Assembly: GCA_003427395.1 (NCBI GenBank)
Contig: BFEA01000215.1
Span: 231,061 to 261,084, forward strand
Source: Chara braunii
Taxonomy: Eukaryota; Streptophyta; Charophyceae; Charales; Characeae
Direction: 5' to 3'
Length of the DNA: 30,024 bases
Part shown: in pieces, positions 1 to 10,705 of the stretch
How positions within the stretch are numbered: the stretch's first letter is position 1
How the letters are laid out: every line of letters begins with the position of its first letter
Made by a program: the position numbers and the translations under genes
The notes under the pieces: model-generated
The model's database searches: none
What the model saw: the letters and a program-made list of their open reading frames with translations, nothing else
Told to the model about the DNA's origin: nothing

Positions 1-265
1 TGACAGAAAGAGTACTGGGGCCATCTCCCAGCTTCGGCGATGCTGGCAAACTTCAGTAGGTTGAACTCCACCGCGGCTGCAATTTTCATTCACCGGAATT
101 TGCAAGCCTCGGTGGTGTGCTTCAGAATGACATATGAAATGGCGAAGTGGCACTGGTGCTATTTTTTAGGATGAAGCTGGGCACTTCTGTGCCGAGGCGT
201 GTGTGCTGCTGCTGCTTCTCTTGGTCGTGTCGTCCTCCATTTGCTTCTTGCGAACGCATTCAGAA

Positions 266-375
266 GAAAGTCGATCCGATTAGAAAACTGGCCAGGTGCT
301 CTGCTTCTCTCGGAGATGAATGAGGAAAGTCCATCCGATTAGAAAACTGGCCAGGTGCTCCGCTTCTTTTGGAGA
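266..375. repeat. Two-copy tandem duplication, about 59-bp period
   Basis: The block around GAAAGTCGATCCGATTAG (266-315) recurs at 324-375 as GAAAGTCCATCCGATTAG, followed in both copies by AAAACTGGCCAGGTGCTC and a GCTTCT...GGAGA segment. There are only a few substitutions between copies, which suggests a fairly recent local duplication. Confidence 0.8.
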
Positions 376-485
376 CGGCCTTGAGATATCATCACTGCCC
401 TCACAGAAACACCAATTGCAAACTGGTCGTGTCTGAGAAAGTGTCTTTAGCTGACAAGGGCCTTGCTTCACTACACAACACTCAC

Positions 486-715
486 CATGCATTTGATCGC
501 TCTCTGGAACCCCAACATTCAAAATGTTGACCTCGTCCGAATGCACGTGTCCCAGAAAAAGCGTCCAAATGCATGCGGAGCCTTGTCTAGCGGAGCCGCT
601 TTACTTGCATTTGGTCGTTTTCTGGACCCGCATCATTCAAAATGTGGAGCGCATCCGAATGCACGTGGTCCAGAAAGGGTCCAACATGTGGAACGTTGTC
701 TAGTGGAAGTAGGCC
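486..715. repeat. Two-copy tandem duplication, 118-bp period
   Basis: Copy 1 (486-603) and copy 2 (604-715) share the order: GCATTTG..CG, TCTGGA, CATTCAAAATGT, CATCCGAATGCACGTG or its variant, CCAGAAA, then TTGTCTAG-GGA. Identity is visibly lower than in the neighbouring 59-bp duplication, so this is an older local duplication. No coding potential is apparent. Confidence 0.75.
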
Positions 716-1284
716 CAAAGCCTTTCGTTGGATGCAGAAGATGATAGATCTAGTCCAGAAAGAGAGAAGAAGTTAAGTTCACCTTGCAATGGAGGGAGGC
801 GGGAAAGAGGGCTCAGGAGTCAGAATGGCAAATTGTTTAACGCCAGGGTGTGCAATGCCATGCCTACCCTTCACCTCATGAATTGCATGGGCAAGGCCCC
901 AATGGTGTTACGGTTCGGTAAGGAGGTGTGAACTGGTCATAAAAAAGCTGACCAGGTTCTTGTCTTACATAGATCGAATGGCCCCTCCCCTACCGTGAGG
1001 TCCCTCTGGTTCTTGTCTAGTTTTCATGCTTTCATGTCGAACACCTGTCTAGTTTTCGCTGGATAGTTATCGGCGTTATCACACTATGGGCAGTACACTG
1101 CATTCCAAGTGTATCTGGACCTCTGGTTGTGTAGTGCCGCAAGGTACTATTTCCCTGTATAAAGGCAGGCAGGCAGAGGCCAGACTGGGCTATGGGCCTC
1201 ACCCCACGGCGTACCGAATGCAAAAGTGACAAGTGGATCTTCCCAGACTCGATCTGAAGGGGATATTCGCCACTTCTATACCAC

Positions 1285-1371
1285 TTTCTTCTTTTTTTTC
1301 TTTTTTTCTTTTTTTAAATCTTCTCTGTACTGTTCCATTTTTATTTTTATTTTAAGTTTTTTTTTATTTTA
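1285..1371 (-). repeat. T-rich tract, probable LINE poly(A) tail
   Basis: Two T-rich blocks (about 1285-1316 and 1337-1371) contain T runs of 7 to 9 broken by C and A. On the minus strand they are A-rich and lie about 780 bp past the last LINE codon, where a LINE 3' tail is expected. The interruptions fit an old tail. A simple pyrimidine-rich repeat is the alternative. Confidence 0.5.
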
Positions 1372-2149
1372 AAACAGCCCAAGTCCGTGTTAGGGGTGGT
1401 GATAAGAGCAGCCACCACTAACACTTTCCGGGGAGGCTCCATCTATTGGTGGGGAGCAGCACCTGCCAGAAATCGGGTCCAGCGTCCCAGAACATCATGC
1501 TTGAATGTTTGCACAGGCACCTGATATAAGCCCTAAACCCTCCCTTAAACCTTCCACCCCAGGATCAACTTGCGGAGTATAAAAGAGGTGGCCCCTTGTT
1601 CCACTGTTGCCTGCCTTCTTTCCGTCCCCTTGCAGTGGTGACCTTGCGCCTGATACTTTGTCCATCATCCTTCCTGTAGCAATCTCACTCTGTCGGAAAG
1701 GATCTGGAATCGGTCCCCGTTCCCCTGTGGCTGCTGCTTCTTCTGTTCGTTGTACCTCGCAATACCTCTGGGTAGGGGAAAGAGGAGAGAGGTGGAGGGG
1801 CAGGGCCGGGTGGTGAAGGGGAGGCGGGACCTGGTGGTGAGAGGCGGTGAAAGGGCAGGAGAATAGGAAAAGGGGAGGGAAGGAGTAGCACCACATAGGG
1901 CGAGAATGTCTGCCAGATTTTGGGGCATAGTTGTTTGGGGCAGGCAACGGTGGAGAGATGATTAAGCAGCAGACCGACAGTCTGTTGTGTTTTGTTTTGT
2001 CATGGGACAAGAACAAAGTTAGGGAGAAGGTACGGCACTTCGAAGCAGTGGAAGGGTCTTCGTTGCCAGGAAAGTTATGTCCTCCTCCAAGGCTTCCACT
2101 GAATGCTGAGCCTGGTATCGAGCTCAGAAACGATGTGGTGAGGGTCCTT
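1372..2149 (-). other. Probable LINE 3' untranslated region
   Basis: This lies between the ORF2 stop (2150-2152) and the T-rich tail. It has no domain-like frame. Near 1391-1423 there is a short inverted repeat (GTTAGGGGTGGT and CCACCACTAAC), which could form a hairpin in the RNA. A plus-strand TATAAAAG lies at 1578-1585 without a supported gene. A long minus-strand open frame over 1495-2316 is low complexity and overlaps the true ORF2 end. Confidence 0.4.
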
Positions 2150-2848
2150 CTAGAGTTGGCGATAGGCCTCGCGGATGGCCTCCTTCGCGACTGGGTCTTT
2201 TTCCTCCCTGTAGTCCTTTGTGAAGGATTTCCAGGCTTCGTGTATATGGGATCTGATTGTCTCCTCAATTGCTTGCTGGGCTTGCTGCAGTCCAAATTGA
2301 TGGTCTCTTCTTTCAAATGAGCATCTGGCTCTCCAGGCCAGCATCAGGACGTTCAGTCTTGTATATGAGATGAGGTTAGTAGCGAATGGGGACCATTGAG
2401 CCAGCAGCTGTTGGTTCTTGCCCAGCAGCGAAAGCCCCAAATCCCATGGGATATGCTGCCCCGTTAGGGCATGAAAGGCAGCATCCCACCACTGCCACAA
2501 TTGGGTAACCATAGGGCACGCCAACAGGCAGTGTTCCAGTGTTGGCCGAGCCGGCGGTGTTGACCTACCGCAGAAAGTGCAGATAGGGGACATAAGCCCT
2601 TTTTGTTCGAGGTCTATTCTAGACACAAGCTAGTCGGGCGTGGGTAGGCAGCGATGAAGGATTTGCCATTGAAGTGCCCTAAGGTTCGTGGGCATGATCT
2701 TGGAGTACTTGGCCCAGGGCAGATTTGATAGCAGGCCCGAGCCTAGAGGTGAGTCCCTCTCCCATCTATGAGAAATGGTTTGGTCAATTGGTACGATCAG
2801 GCGGGAGGCCGTATATCCTCCTTTGACTGTGTAAGCCCATATATGCAT
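2150..2848 (-). pseudogene. LINE ORF2 C-terminal Cys/His domain (zf-RVT-like)
   Basis: This is the end of the LINE pol protein. Two stretches lie in the same frame, separated by one TAG at 2627-2629. The upstream piece carries a W-W-I-L/LQWQILHRCLPTPD-like segment, and the downstream piece carries CTFCGRS, then EHC and ACP, that is a C-x2-C...H-C...C pattern. Together these are typical of the reverse-transcriptase zinc-binding region that follows RT in plant LINEs, followed by a W-rich stretch. The downstream part (2150-2626) is 158 codons in the supplied frame. The final stop at 2150 is taken as the natural end of ORF2. Its role is probably RNA binding, by analogy with the family. It is part of a dead element. 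Confidence 0.7.
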
Positions 2849-2882
2849 GGGATTATGTCTCGGCCACTCCCATTCCCCAGGA

Positions 2883-3797
2883 TCAAAGGGGAGCCTGTAT
2901 CATGGGCTTGAATACAAAGAGACCCTCTTGCGGGTCCCCCACCACTCTGACATGCATCAGACCGCCCCATGTTTCATCAGTATCCAGGTTATTATTCCTC
3001 GAAAGTTTGGAAATTATGGCCCCTGTTGTCTGGGGCTCATACGCTTGTAATGTGCAGCGCTCCAGTTCATTGCTTTGTACCCTATATATGGTCTGAGGGC
3101 AGGGAAGGTCCTTGTGCCTAACCACCCAGTCGTCTTGCACCACCGTGGGGCCGGTTCTGAGGGAAAGTCGCCAGGCTAGGGGGAGAGTCTCTCTCAGCTT
3201 AGTCGCCTTCTTCCCCACGTTTTTGACATGTTTGAGTCTCAACTGCAGTTGGTCAGACGTGGCCCAATCTGTTGTCTTCGGGTCTCATAGGTCTCCCACC
3301 GTAAAAACTCCCCTTTTGGCTCACGTGAGCCAAGGGGAGTTTGTTGTGAGGACAAATGGATTTCCTTCTTCGTCCAACACCCATGGGTTGCCGAACAACG
3401 GCTGCCTCCAAATATCCTGCCATCTGTTGGGAGGTTGTTTCTGTTGCGGACGTCTCCTCCACATTTTTAGCATATACACCCACATGGGGTCGAGCATTAT
3501 ATCTTCTCTGACCGCCTGTTGTGGGTTGTTTGTTTGTCGTTGTTGAGGAGGGGAGGGGATAGTCCAGTACTTATTAGTTAGCCACCGGAAGGGATGCAGT
3601 TTTTTGGCCGCCGACATTTCAGGTGTCTGGGGTGTCAAGTTGGCAATCTGTGAACAGGCCAGCGAGGCCCATGGGATATCATTACCTATGAGGAGCCTGA
3701 CCAAAACCTTAAAGATCAATGCTTCACTCTCTTTCTCGGGGTCTAGAATTCCCAGCCCCCCTCTAGCCCTTGGCTGGGTGAGGACATCCCATGCCAC
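2883..3797 (-). pseudogene. LINE ORF2 region between RT and Cys/His domain
   Basis: Two frame-compatible stretches (2883-3242 and 3321-3797) continue the LINE protein after the RT. The first one read begins with WDVLTQPRARGGLGILD, the W...P...GGLGI motif that marks the end of the RT thumb region in plant LINEs. It is followed by a K-V-L-V-R-L-L segment. The remainder is rich in W, P and Q without a recognisable fold. The two stretches are separated by lesions around 3243-3320, and another lesion separates them from the Cys/His domain. I infer that this connects RT to the C-terminal domain. It has no independent function. Confidence 0.65.
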
Positions 3798-5586
3798 CCT
3801 CTGTAATAGTCTGTATACATGCTGATGTTTCAGAATTATTCTTCCAGAGGTATCGTGTTAATGCTTTCAAGAGTCTGGCGTATTGTTGTGGCTTCAGTGG
3901 TCAGACTGCCACTTTGTACCAAATGGCTGCCAAAACGGCATTATTGATGGCCAAGGCCCGCCCTATAGTAACGTGTGTAGCCCGTCTCATTTAGCCAACC
4001 GGTCTATTGCCATGTTCACCAGCATATCTCCATGATCCGCTGCCAGTGGGGGCCCAAGCGCAGTGAGTCTGACTCAAAGAATTCAGCTGGCCTTCTTCCT
4101 TGCCCAGGCCACAACTGTTTCGTGGGGGGGGGGGTCTCCTTGTGGGTGGAGCCACCATCCCTCCGTCTTAGCTCCCCAGTTGACTTTCATATCTGCCGCC
4201 AGTGAGAAGAGGTGTATGAGCTCTCTGAGGGCTTTTATACTATCCGCATTTGCTCGGAAGAGCACGGTGAGATCGTTTGTGAACAGTGACGTGATCACTG
4301 ACCGGAATGAGATGGTGCGGAATTTTAGGGATAGGCATTTTGCTGATCCTGGGGTGGGCTGTGGTTAGTGACGCCAAAGCCTCCATAACTATGACAAATA
4401 GCAGGGGCGCAATCGGATCGCCTTGTCGCACTGATCTTTGAAGTTGTATTGGCGGTAAGAGATGACCGTTAAGCATATTGTTCGTGGTGGCTGACCTATG
4501 AAGGAGCTGCCCCCAGTGGCAAAAGGTCGGGCCGAAATTCATCTTAGCAAGGCACATATCCAAGAAATCTCAGTTCACATGATTGTACGCTTTCTCAAAG
4601 TCTATGAACATAATGGCCGTTTAGACCTTCCGCTGACGAGCATACTTTATGGTCTCGTTGACTAATAGGATGTCATCTTGGATATTGCGGTAAGGCATAA
4701 ATCCTGTCTGATCTGGGTGGATCAGTACATTCATTAGTGGCAACAACCGTCTAGTGAGCGCTTTTGCCACCATTTTATAGGGCACAGGAAAAAGGGTGAT
4801 GGGCTTATAGTTTCAAATGTCTTCCTTGTCACCCTTTTTGTAGAGAAGTGTGGTGACCCCTTGCCCTATCAAGCCTCCGAAAGTGTCGTCTTTCTGAATA
4901 TCTTGGATATATTCCATAAGATCTTTTTTGAGAAGGTCCCAAAACTGTACCACGAGTTCCTAAGGGAAAGAGTCTATGCCAGGAGTCTTTTCATCTTCCA
5001 TATCTTGTAGCGCTTCCCAGATCTCTTGAATGGAGAGGGGTTTATCCAACTCGCCACTTTGGTTATGTGTGAGGTGCGAGTGCACCGCGTCCAACAACTC
5101 TTCCCTTGCGTGTTGGACCTCATCGGGTTGCTTGTTAGGTGTTTGGGATGTGAACACATTCCGATAGTATTCGGCAACATAATTTGTTATAGAGTAGGCG
5201 TTGGATGCAACCGGAGTTGTCTCGTCCACGGGGTGTCTGAGCCTTGGGACAATATTTACTCTTGCTCTGAGCTTTGCCTTGTTGAAGAAGGCCTTCGCCA
5301 TTATCCCTTCAGTGTGGGCACACTTAAGTCTAGCCTGTATCCCCCACGCCTCCGATTGCTGTTGAATATACTCTTGTGGGCGGTCCCGAGCTTGTTGCAG
5401 CTCTTCATACGAGAGGCGGTGCAGGGGGTCGTTCATGAGTTGTTCATCCCAGCCTTCTAGGACATTCATCAGCGATTCCAAACAGGCCTTCCGGTCCCTT
5501 ACATGTTGGGTGGAAAACTTCCTAGTCCTCTCCCTAAGTTGGGCGACACCCTCATTGAACGAGCTCACCCTATCTCCTGTTTCCAA
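3798..5586 (-). pseudogene. LINE reverse transcriptase, inactivated
   Basis: This is the polymerase domain for target-primed reverse transcription. Reading 5586 downward: an N-terminal helical extension (4960-5586, EEKTPGIDSFP near its end), then LLYKKGDKEDI and NYKPITLFPVPYKMVAKAL, then HPDQTGFMPYRNIQDD, IMFIDFEKAYNHVN, and VRQGDPIAPLLFVIVMEAL. These are RT motifs in the expected order. The catalytic FADD position reads SLFTNDLTVL near 4262-4291, so both A and the first D are replaced. In-frame stops lie at 4960-4962, 4813-4815, 4621-4623 and 4570-4572. Frameshifts lie near 4290 and 3800-4080, where GRALAINNAVLAAIWYKVAV continues in a third frame. RT identity is secure, and so is its inactivity. 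Confidence 0.85.
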
Positions 5587-7030
5587 TTTTTGGGTTTGCC
5601 AATAAGACCAGAATGTTTTAACCAGTTCTTTGAACCTTGGCAGGGGAAGCAGGGATGTGTTAAATTTAAGAACCCGGGACCTCTTTGGATGTGACTATGG
5701 AAGGAGTGCCTGAGTGTAATCATCCTGTGATCAAATGATTTACAAGGACTGATGGTGGTTATTTCGGTCGTTGTAACCAATCCTATTAGATCCTTTGACA
5801 CTAGCGTGAGATCAATGCGCGAATTGGCAAGGGTCCAGTCTCCCCTAACTGACAGACATGTATAAGCTTGTTGGGTGGGGTGCAACAATCTGTACGCATC
5901 TTCTAGATTTGCCATGAGCTGTTTGAGCATCAAAATGTCTGGACCCAGACTTGGCAACGAAGGGGAGTCGGGGACTTGCCGCTGTGAAGTGGATCTGCGA
6001 TCCAAGGAAGGGTCCAGTGTGGTATTAAAGTCCCCGACTAGAATTATCGGGGCATCACTTGGCAGGTGTTGGTGGAGGGCCAGTTGTAACCAATCCTACC
6101 AGATCCTTTGTAACTAGCGTGAGATCAATGCGCGAATTGGCAAGGCCCCAGTCTCCCCTAGCTGACAGACATGTATAAGCTTGTTGGGTGGGGTGCAGCA
6201 GTCTGTACGCATCTTCTAGTTTCCGATCTGCCATGAGTTGTTTGAGCATCAAAATGTCTGGACCCAGACTTGGCAACGAAGGGGAGTCGGGGACTTGTCG
6301 CTGTGAAGTGGATCTGCGATCCAAGGAAGGGTCCAGTGTGGTATTAAAGTCCCCGACCAGAATTATCAGGGCATCACTCGGCAGGTGTTGGTGGAGGGCC
6401 AACCAAAGATCGACTCTATCATTCGGGTCCTTGGGTGCGTAAATGCTGACCAAATAAAACTCCTCCTCAAAAGCAACTTTAAGGCATACCCACCTCCCTT
6501 GTTTTCTATCGACATCCACGCTCAGGGGCATGAGGTTTGAGCCCAGTGGGAGCCAGAATGGCGCACCTGCAGATGCCCTATCCCTTGCAGGTGCCGAAAA
6601 GGCTGCATAGGGCCAGATAGATTTTGCCTTTGCTATGTGCGAGGGGATGTACTCTAGGTGTGTTTCTTGGACACATACCGCGTCCGGCCATCTCCCCGTA
6701 GCTGGACACTTTATCATATTCCATATGACCTTTTTTTTGTCCACTGTTGCTTGGATCAGACCGTTAACGTTAAGTGAGCGGACATCTATATCTGCTCTAG
6801 CCAACTTGGACGCCCATTGGGGTGGCCCCCTAACTCGTGGGAAAACCGGGGTTGATGGAGGACGCACACTGGGTGGAGGGGCTTGCGGAGGATGGGGTGG
6901 ATTTGTTGCCCCCGTCTGGGGGGGCGGTTGGACTTGGACTTGGTGTAGAATAGGGGCTTGTCCTGCTGGCGGGCCCTTGGTCTGATGTCCTCCTCTAGAA
7001 TCTTGCATTGTGCTTGATGAATTCATTTTC
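5565..7030 (-). pseudogene. LINE APE-like endonuclease, broken by tandem duplication
   Basis: This is the nicking endonuclease of ORF2 (exonuclease-endonuclease-phosphatase fold). After a Pro/Gln-rich leader, the protein shows SLNVNGL, VCVQETHLE, YLVSIYAPKDP, ILVGDFNTTLDP and SRIDLTLVTKD. These match the N, E, Y/P, D-x-N and D motifs of the family. The last catalytic motif, SFDHRMITL (the S-D-H signature), is found only beyond the second copy of a duplicated segment (5770-6082), in a different frame. The first copy runs into a stop at 6055, so the endonuclease cannot be made whole. The likely ORF2 start is the ATG near 7029 (MNSSST), overlapping or abutting the ORF1 end at 6995. Confidence 0.8.
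5770..6401. repeat. 313-bp tandem duplication inside the LINE endonuclease
   Basis: Copies at 5770-6082 and 6083-6401 both begin with GTTGTAACCAATCCTA and end with GGTGTTGGTGGAGGGCCA. They differ by a scatter of substitutions and a 6-bp indel (AGTTTCCGATCTGCC against AGATTTGCC). The lengths, 313 and 319 bp, place the two copies in different frames. Confidence 0.95.
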
Positions 7031-8149
7031 GTCGAATTCCCTTGGTCTGACAGACATGCTTTTAAGCGAAAGAAGAGAGGTAGGGTGATCCCAGTGGTTG
7101 TGCTCATCCAACACATTGTCCTCCAGAAAGATCTGTATAAAAATGAGAACCCTGCTACGAGTCCAAGCAAAATTAGTCATAAAGCATGCTGTGGACATTT
7201 CCAGCAACTGCTGGTGTGAGAACCATCTGTAGGCCGAGCCAGTTTTGAGGGCTTTGACTTTGGGATCCAGCAGCAGTACGACCGGGATAATACCCTTTTG
7301 AAGAGAGAGTGCGTAAGGTAGCACAACCCCCATAACATCTTCAGTGTTAGTTTCTCTGATCCAACATTTCAGACGTTTCAGGATGATAGCCGTAGAGGGA
7401 GAACCCCTCCACCCTTCCACGGTGAAAGCAAGTTGGAGTGTGTCAGACTTCAGTCGGGAGGAATGTTGGACGCCAGCCTTAGGTGATTTAAGTCCAAGGA
7501 ACCACTCCCATTGCCCATTTTTTCGTGTGAGCGGAAAGATGACCACTCCTGGTGGCAATGATATCGGGGCGGTGTCATCCTCCTGGAGCCTAACCAGTTC
7601 GTGAAACGTTTTAGGAAGGGTGTGTTGGATGAGATCATCGTCCGACTCAGGTTGTGTGGACTCATCATCATCATGCAGTATTTCGGTCACCTGGATGCGC
7701 AACTGGAAGGGGTGGAGGGAAACAACTTTCTGAATCTGTTTCTCTTGCTCCCTCAACTTTCCAGACGGGGGTAGTTGTAGCTGCATCTGTGTCTCCCTTG
7801 ATTGCAGAGGTCCCTCCAACCAACTTTCGTGGTGCGCACATTCTTGTTGCAAGCTAAATTGTTTACTTCTCCATTGTGGTCAGCACCCGAGGGTTATACA
7901 TCAGTACCTTTTTGGCCTGTCCCGTTTGTATCCCGATTTGTCATGCGTTTGGGATAATATCTTCGTGAGAGTCCAGTCTATGAGGAATGCCAGTTTTTGC
8001 TGGACCTCATCATTGGCTATAAAAGGTGGGGGGCTACCTTGGTCCGACGGGGGGCTCACTGGTGGGGCTGTTTCCACCTCCATATCCAAGGGCGGTGCTT
8101 GCTGCTGCATTGGTGATGGAGGCTCCGGTGGGGGGGCCGAGGTGTCCAT
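6995..8149 (-). pseudogene. LINE ORF1 C-terminal part, family not recognised
   Basis: Two same-frame stretches, 7901-8149 (PPPEPPSPMQQQAPP start) and 6995-7852, are separated by stops in 7853-7903. The second begins Gln-rich. It then has an acidic segment (DDDESTQPESDDD) and about 200 residues that look globular: GVVIFPLTRKNGQWEWFLG, TLQLAFTVEGWRG, VMGVVLPYALSLQKGIIPVV and YRWFSHQQLLEM. The stop at 6995-6997 lies about 30 bp below the ORF2 start, the usual ORF1-ORF2 spacing in a LINE. I do not recognise the fold. The opening GVV..L...W and the WFSHQQL ending loosely recall Nudix proteins, but no Nudix box is present. The function is unknown. Confidence 0.5.
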
Positions 8150-9840
8150 GTCCTGTGGCTTCTGCCATTCCTCATACCAGCCTGGGAGGACAATATACGA
8201 GTGTTCAAGCTAGTACTGTATTTGCTGTTGCTGTGCCCTTAGTCTCTCCACCTCTTGCTGTCTGAAAATTTGTAGTTGTTGTTGGTGGTGGTGCAGAATT
8301 TGTTGTTGCTGAGAACAGAGTTGTTGCTGCCATTGCAGGTGCAAGTGTTGCAGGATGCATTGTTGTGGTGCCTGTCTGTCTCGGTACTGCTGATGGTGGT
8401 ATTGCGCCAACTGCGCTTGTAGCAGGAGATGGGGGTGCTCGTCACACTCTCTCCTTTGCAGGCTGTGTTGTCGTTGTTGTTGCTGAGTCTGCACTTGGGT
8501 TTGGTGCAGGAGCTGAATCTGTTGTTGCAGCAACTGTTCCTGTTGTTGAGTTTGCGCGAACTGGAACTGTTGATGTTGTTGGAGCAGCAATTGTTGTTGC
8601 AGCTGCTCTTGCTGCTGGTGATAGTGTGATTGGGATTGTTGTTGCAGCTGTATGTGGTCTTCGGTCTGGGGCAGTTGTAAATGTTGTTGGTGGTGGAGGA
8701 TCGGTTGGTGATGTAGATCCTCTTGCTGTTGGATTTGGAGCGTCTGGTCTTGTGGTTGGCGCCTCTATTGTGTCTGCATCATGTGTTGGTGTTGGTGTTG
8801 GGCCTGCTGGAGTTCGAGGCTTTGTTGATGCTCCTGTTGCACTTTTGCTGGGAGTTGCCCCTCGTCCTTATCTCTGCCCTAACACTGGAAATGATCCTGC
8901 TGAATTAGCATCCTGTTTGTTTTCTCGGGTTGAGGTGGCACATGTCGGACACCATGGTGGTATGGCAACTGCTAGTGGTTGGTGTACGTGTCGTACCTCT
9001 TGCAGTGGCTGGTGTTGATGCTGTTGGTGTGTTGATGGGCTGTGCATTTCAGGTGTGAGGCAGTCCTGGTTCTGCTGTTGGCTGTTCAGCCGAGGCGGCT
9101 GTTGGTGCTTTTCAGCTTGTAGTGGCAGCACCTCCTGTTGCTGCGACTGCTGTCGCGGTCCGTGGTTCTCCTCTTCTGTCTCCCCCTCACCTCGTGCCAT
9201 GGGTTGCTAATGGAGCAGTGATTTGGCCTGTGCTAGCACTCGGTTGTGAGGTTGATCTTGAAGGGACGCTTGGTCCATTTGCTGTTGCTGGCTCTGGTAG
9301 TCCCATTCGATCAGAGCTTTGTAATTGCTATTGCCCCCCTGTGGCGTAGCGGTGTGAGGGGAGGGGAGTAGCAGGAACTTCCATTCCCCGGTGAGGTCAG
9401 CGACCACTTCTCTGAGTCTCTGTTAGGTTTGTGATCAGAGACCGGGTCGCAGTGTTTGCTATTGCCCCCCTGTAGTGTAGTGGTCAGCAGGGAGGGGAGT
9501 AGCTGGAACTTCCGTTCCCCGGTGAGGTCCGAGACCACTTCTCTGAGTCTTGTATTAGACGTGTGGTTAGAGTCCGGGTCGCAGAGTATGAGCAGTTGTG
9601 TCCCTTGTCGTTTTTGGTGAGTTTGTTGGGGGGATTGCGACGATTGCAGGTGAAGATTTTGGAGTTGCGACTTCTCCAATCGATCCTCCTGTGATCCGAC
9701 ATCGCTTTGTTTTGGGGGTTGAGATAGTTGCAGCTGCATGGACTGGGACTCTTGTGTCGCTGTTGCTTGACCCAATGCACCCTCTTCCAATCCCGGTGGG
9801 TTGTCTTGTGGTGTGGGCATAGCGTTCCGGTGGACGTGGG
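8150..9840 (-). pseudogene. Gln-rich central segment of LINE ORF1
   Basis: The minus strand encodes long Q/H/L-rich protein, for example QQQEQLLQQQIQLLHQ and QYHHQQYRDRQAPQQ near 8210-8590, and MQLQLSQPPKQ near 9700. The frame of 8210-8590, 9311-9820 and 9938-10369 is the same one used by the domain at 6995-8149, with occasional stops (TAG at 8210-8212) and frame slips (8868-9200 is in another frame). It is probably a decayed, disordered linker. Low complexity alone can create open frames, so the evidence is mostly the preserved frame and the neighbouring domains. Confidence 0.5.
9325..9590. repeat. 131-bp tandem duplication in ORF1 linker
   Basis: The segment starting TTGCTATTGCCCCCCTGT at 9325 recurs at 9456. 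Each copy then contains GAGGGGAGTAGC, GGAACTTCC, TTCCCCGGTGAGGTC and GACCACTTCTCTGAGTCT. A 131-bp unit is not a multiple of three, so the duplication shifts the ORF1 frame. The protein motif DLTGE.KF..LPS therefore appears in two frames. Confidence 0.85.
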
Positions 9841-10705
9841 GGGAAGATTCCGATGCTCGAGCATTAAGACGAGGCAGTTTCCAATGCTGGGAAAACGCAA
9901 CGTCCTTTATTTTGTTAAGGAGCGAGTCGGCTTTCTGCTAGACCTGCTGCATTTTCGCGGAGTTTGTGATCCCCTCCCTCGTTACATTGATGCTTCCCGT
10001 TGGTACCAACGCTGGGCTGTTATGGACGAACTTTTCTAAGCCCAGGGACGTGCGCGTACTTCCCGGGTCGCTCGACGTCAATTGCTGTGGTTTGGGAAGA
10101 ACCGTCCGCCCACCCTGCTTTTTTGGAGAGGATTGGGCTGACTCCAAGAGTGTCGGTTGCTGGACCTGCATGGCTCTCTGTTTGAGTGTAGGGGGTTGTT
10201 GTGCCTGTTTTGTCCCTCCTTTAATGGCTGACCCTGCCGGTCCTGGTGCAACCGGTTGCTGGGTGTGCTTAGTCATTATCTTTGTGCGGACAGCGACATC
10301 TTTGTTACCGCCTTTAGTGGCTGACCCTGACGGTCCTGGTGCAACCGGTGGCTGAGTGTGCTCAGTCATTGTCTTTGTGCGGACATCGACATCGTTGTTA
10401 GCTCGTCATTCTTGTGTTCCTGCATCAAGTGTTTTGCCTGCCCCGGAGGCGGGCTGTTTGTAACCCTCTAGTATAGTGGGGGGAGGGGTAGGTGACACCT
10501 TTGTCTTGACAAGAGAATTACAGTCTTTCCCTCTTGGTTGTTCCACCGAGTCCCGAACTGCTCCCCTGTGTGACTGTGGCTGTCGGGCCTGCCCTGTCCC
10601 GGCTCCAGGAGATGGTACCGCAGATCCCAGAAAGGCAGTGTCATTGCAATCCCCATCTCGTCCATGCAGTCCTTTGTCAGGTGATTCACTCCCCTCCACC
10701 AACAT
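9841..10705 (-). pseudogene. Pro/Thr/Lys-rich segment of LINE ORF1
   Basis: The minus-strand frame shared with the downstream ORF1 reads as two stretches (9938-10369 and 10406-10705) separated by a stop near 10406. The protein is hydrophilic and rich in P, Q, T, S, K and G, and includes a 31-residue repeat (see the 93-bp repeat). It contains no enzyme motif and looks like a disordered linker between the zinc knuckle and the Gln-rich segment. Confidence 0.45.
10218..10402 (-). repeat. In-frame 93-bp (31-codon) repeat
   Basis: Copies begin at 10218 and 10311 (CCTTTAATGGCTGACCC and CCTTTAGTGGCTGACCC). They encode HTQQPVAPGPAGSAIKGG and HTQPPVAPGPSGSATKGG on the minus strand. The period is exactly 31 codons, and the differences between copies do not break the frame. 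Confidence 0.85.

Larger units (their letters stand above)
1..1284. other. Gene-free left flank
   Basis: No reading frame here resembles a known protein, and the short open frames have no coherent domain content. The stretch holds two small tandem duplications (listed separately) and one TATA-like box, TATAAAG at 1158-1164, just upstream of a GGCAGGCAGGCAG run. That box could be part of an old promoter or LTR, but nothing downstream supports a transcript. Confidence 0.5.

Noticed and set aside
1158-1585. Two plus-strand TATA-like boxes (1158-1164 and 1578-1585)
   Set aside because: No supported transcript or reading frame follows either one.
1495-2316. A 273-codon minus-strand frame at the LINE 3' end
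   Set aside because: It overlaps the LINE C-terminal domain in another frame and runs into the 3' UTR with Ser/Pro-rich low complexity.
8365-9018. A 217-codon plus-strand frame rich in Val, Gly and Ala
   Set aside because: It is the antisense image of the Gln-rich minus-strand ORF1 (CAA/CAG read as TTG/GTT). It has no domain motif.
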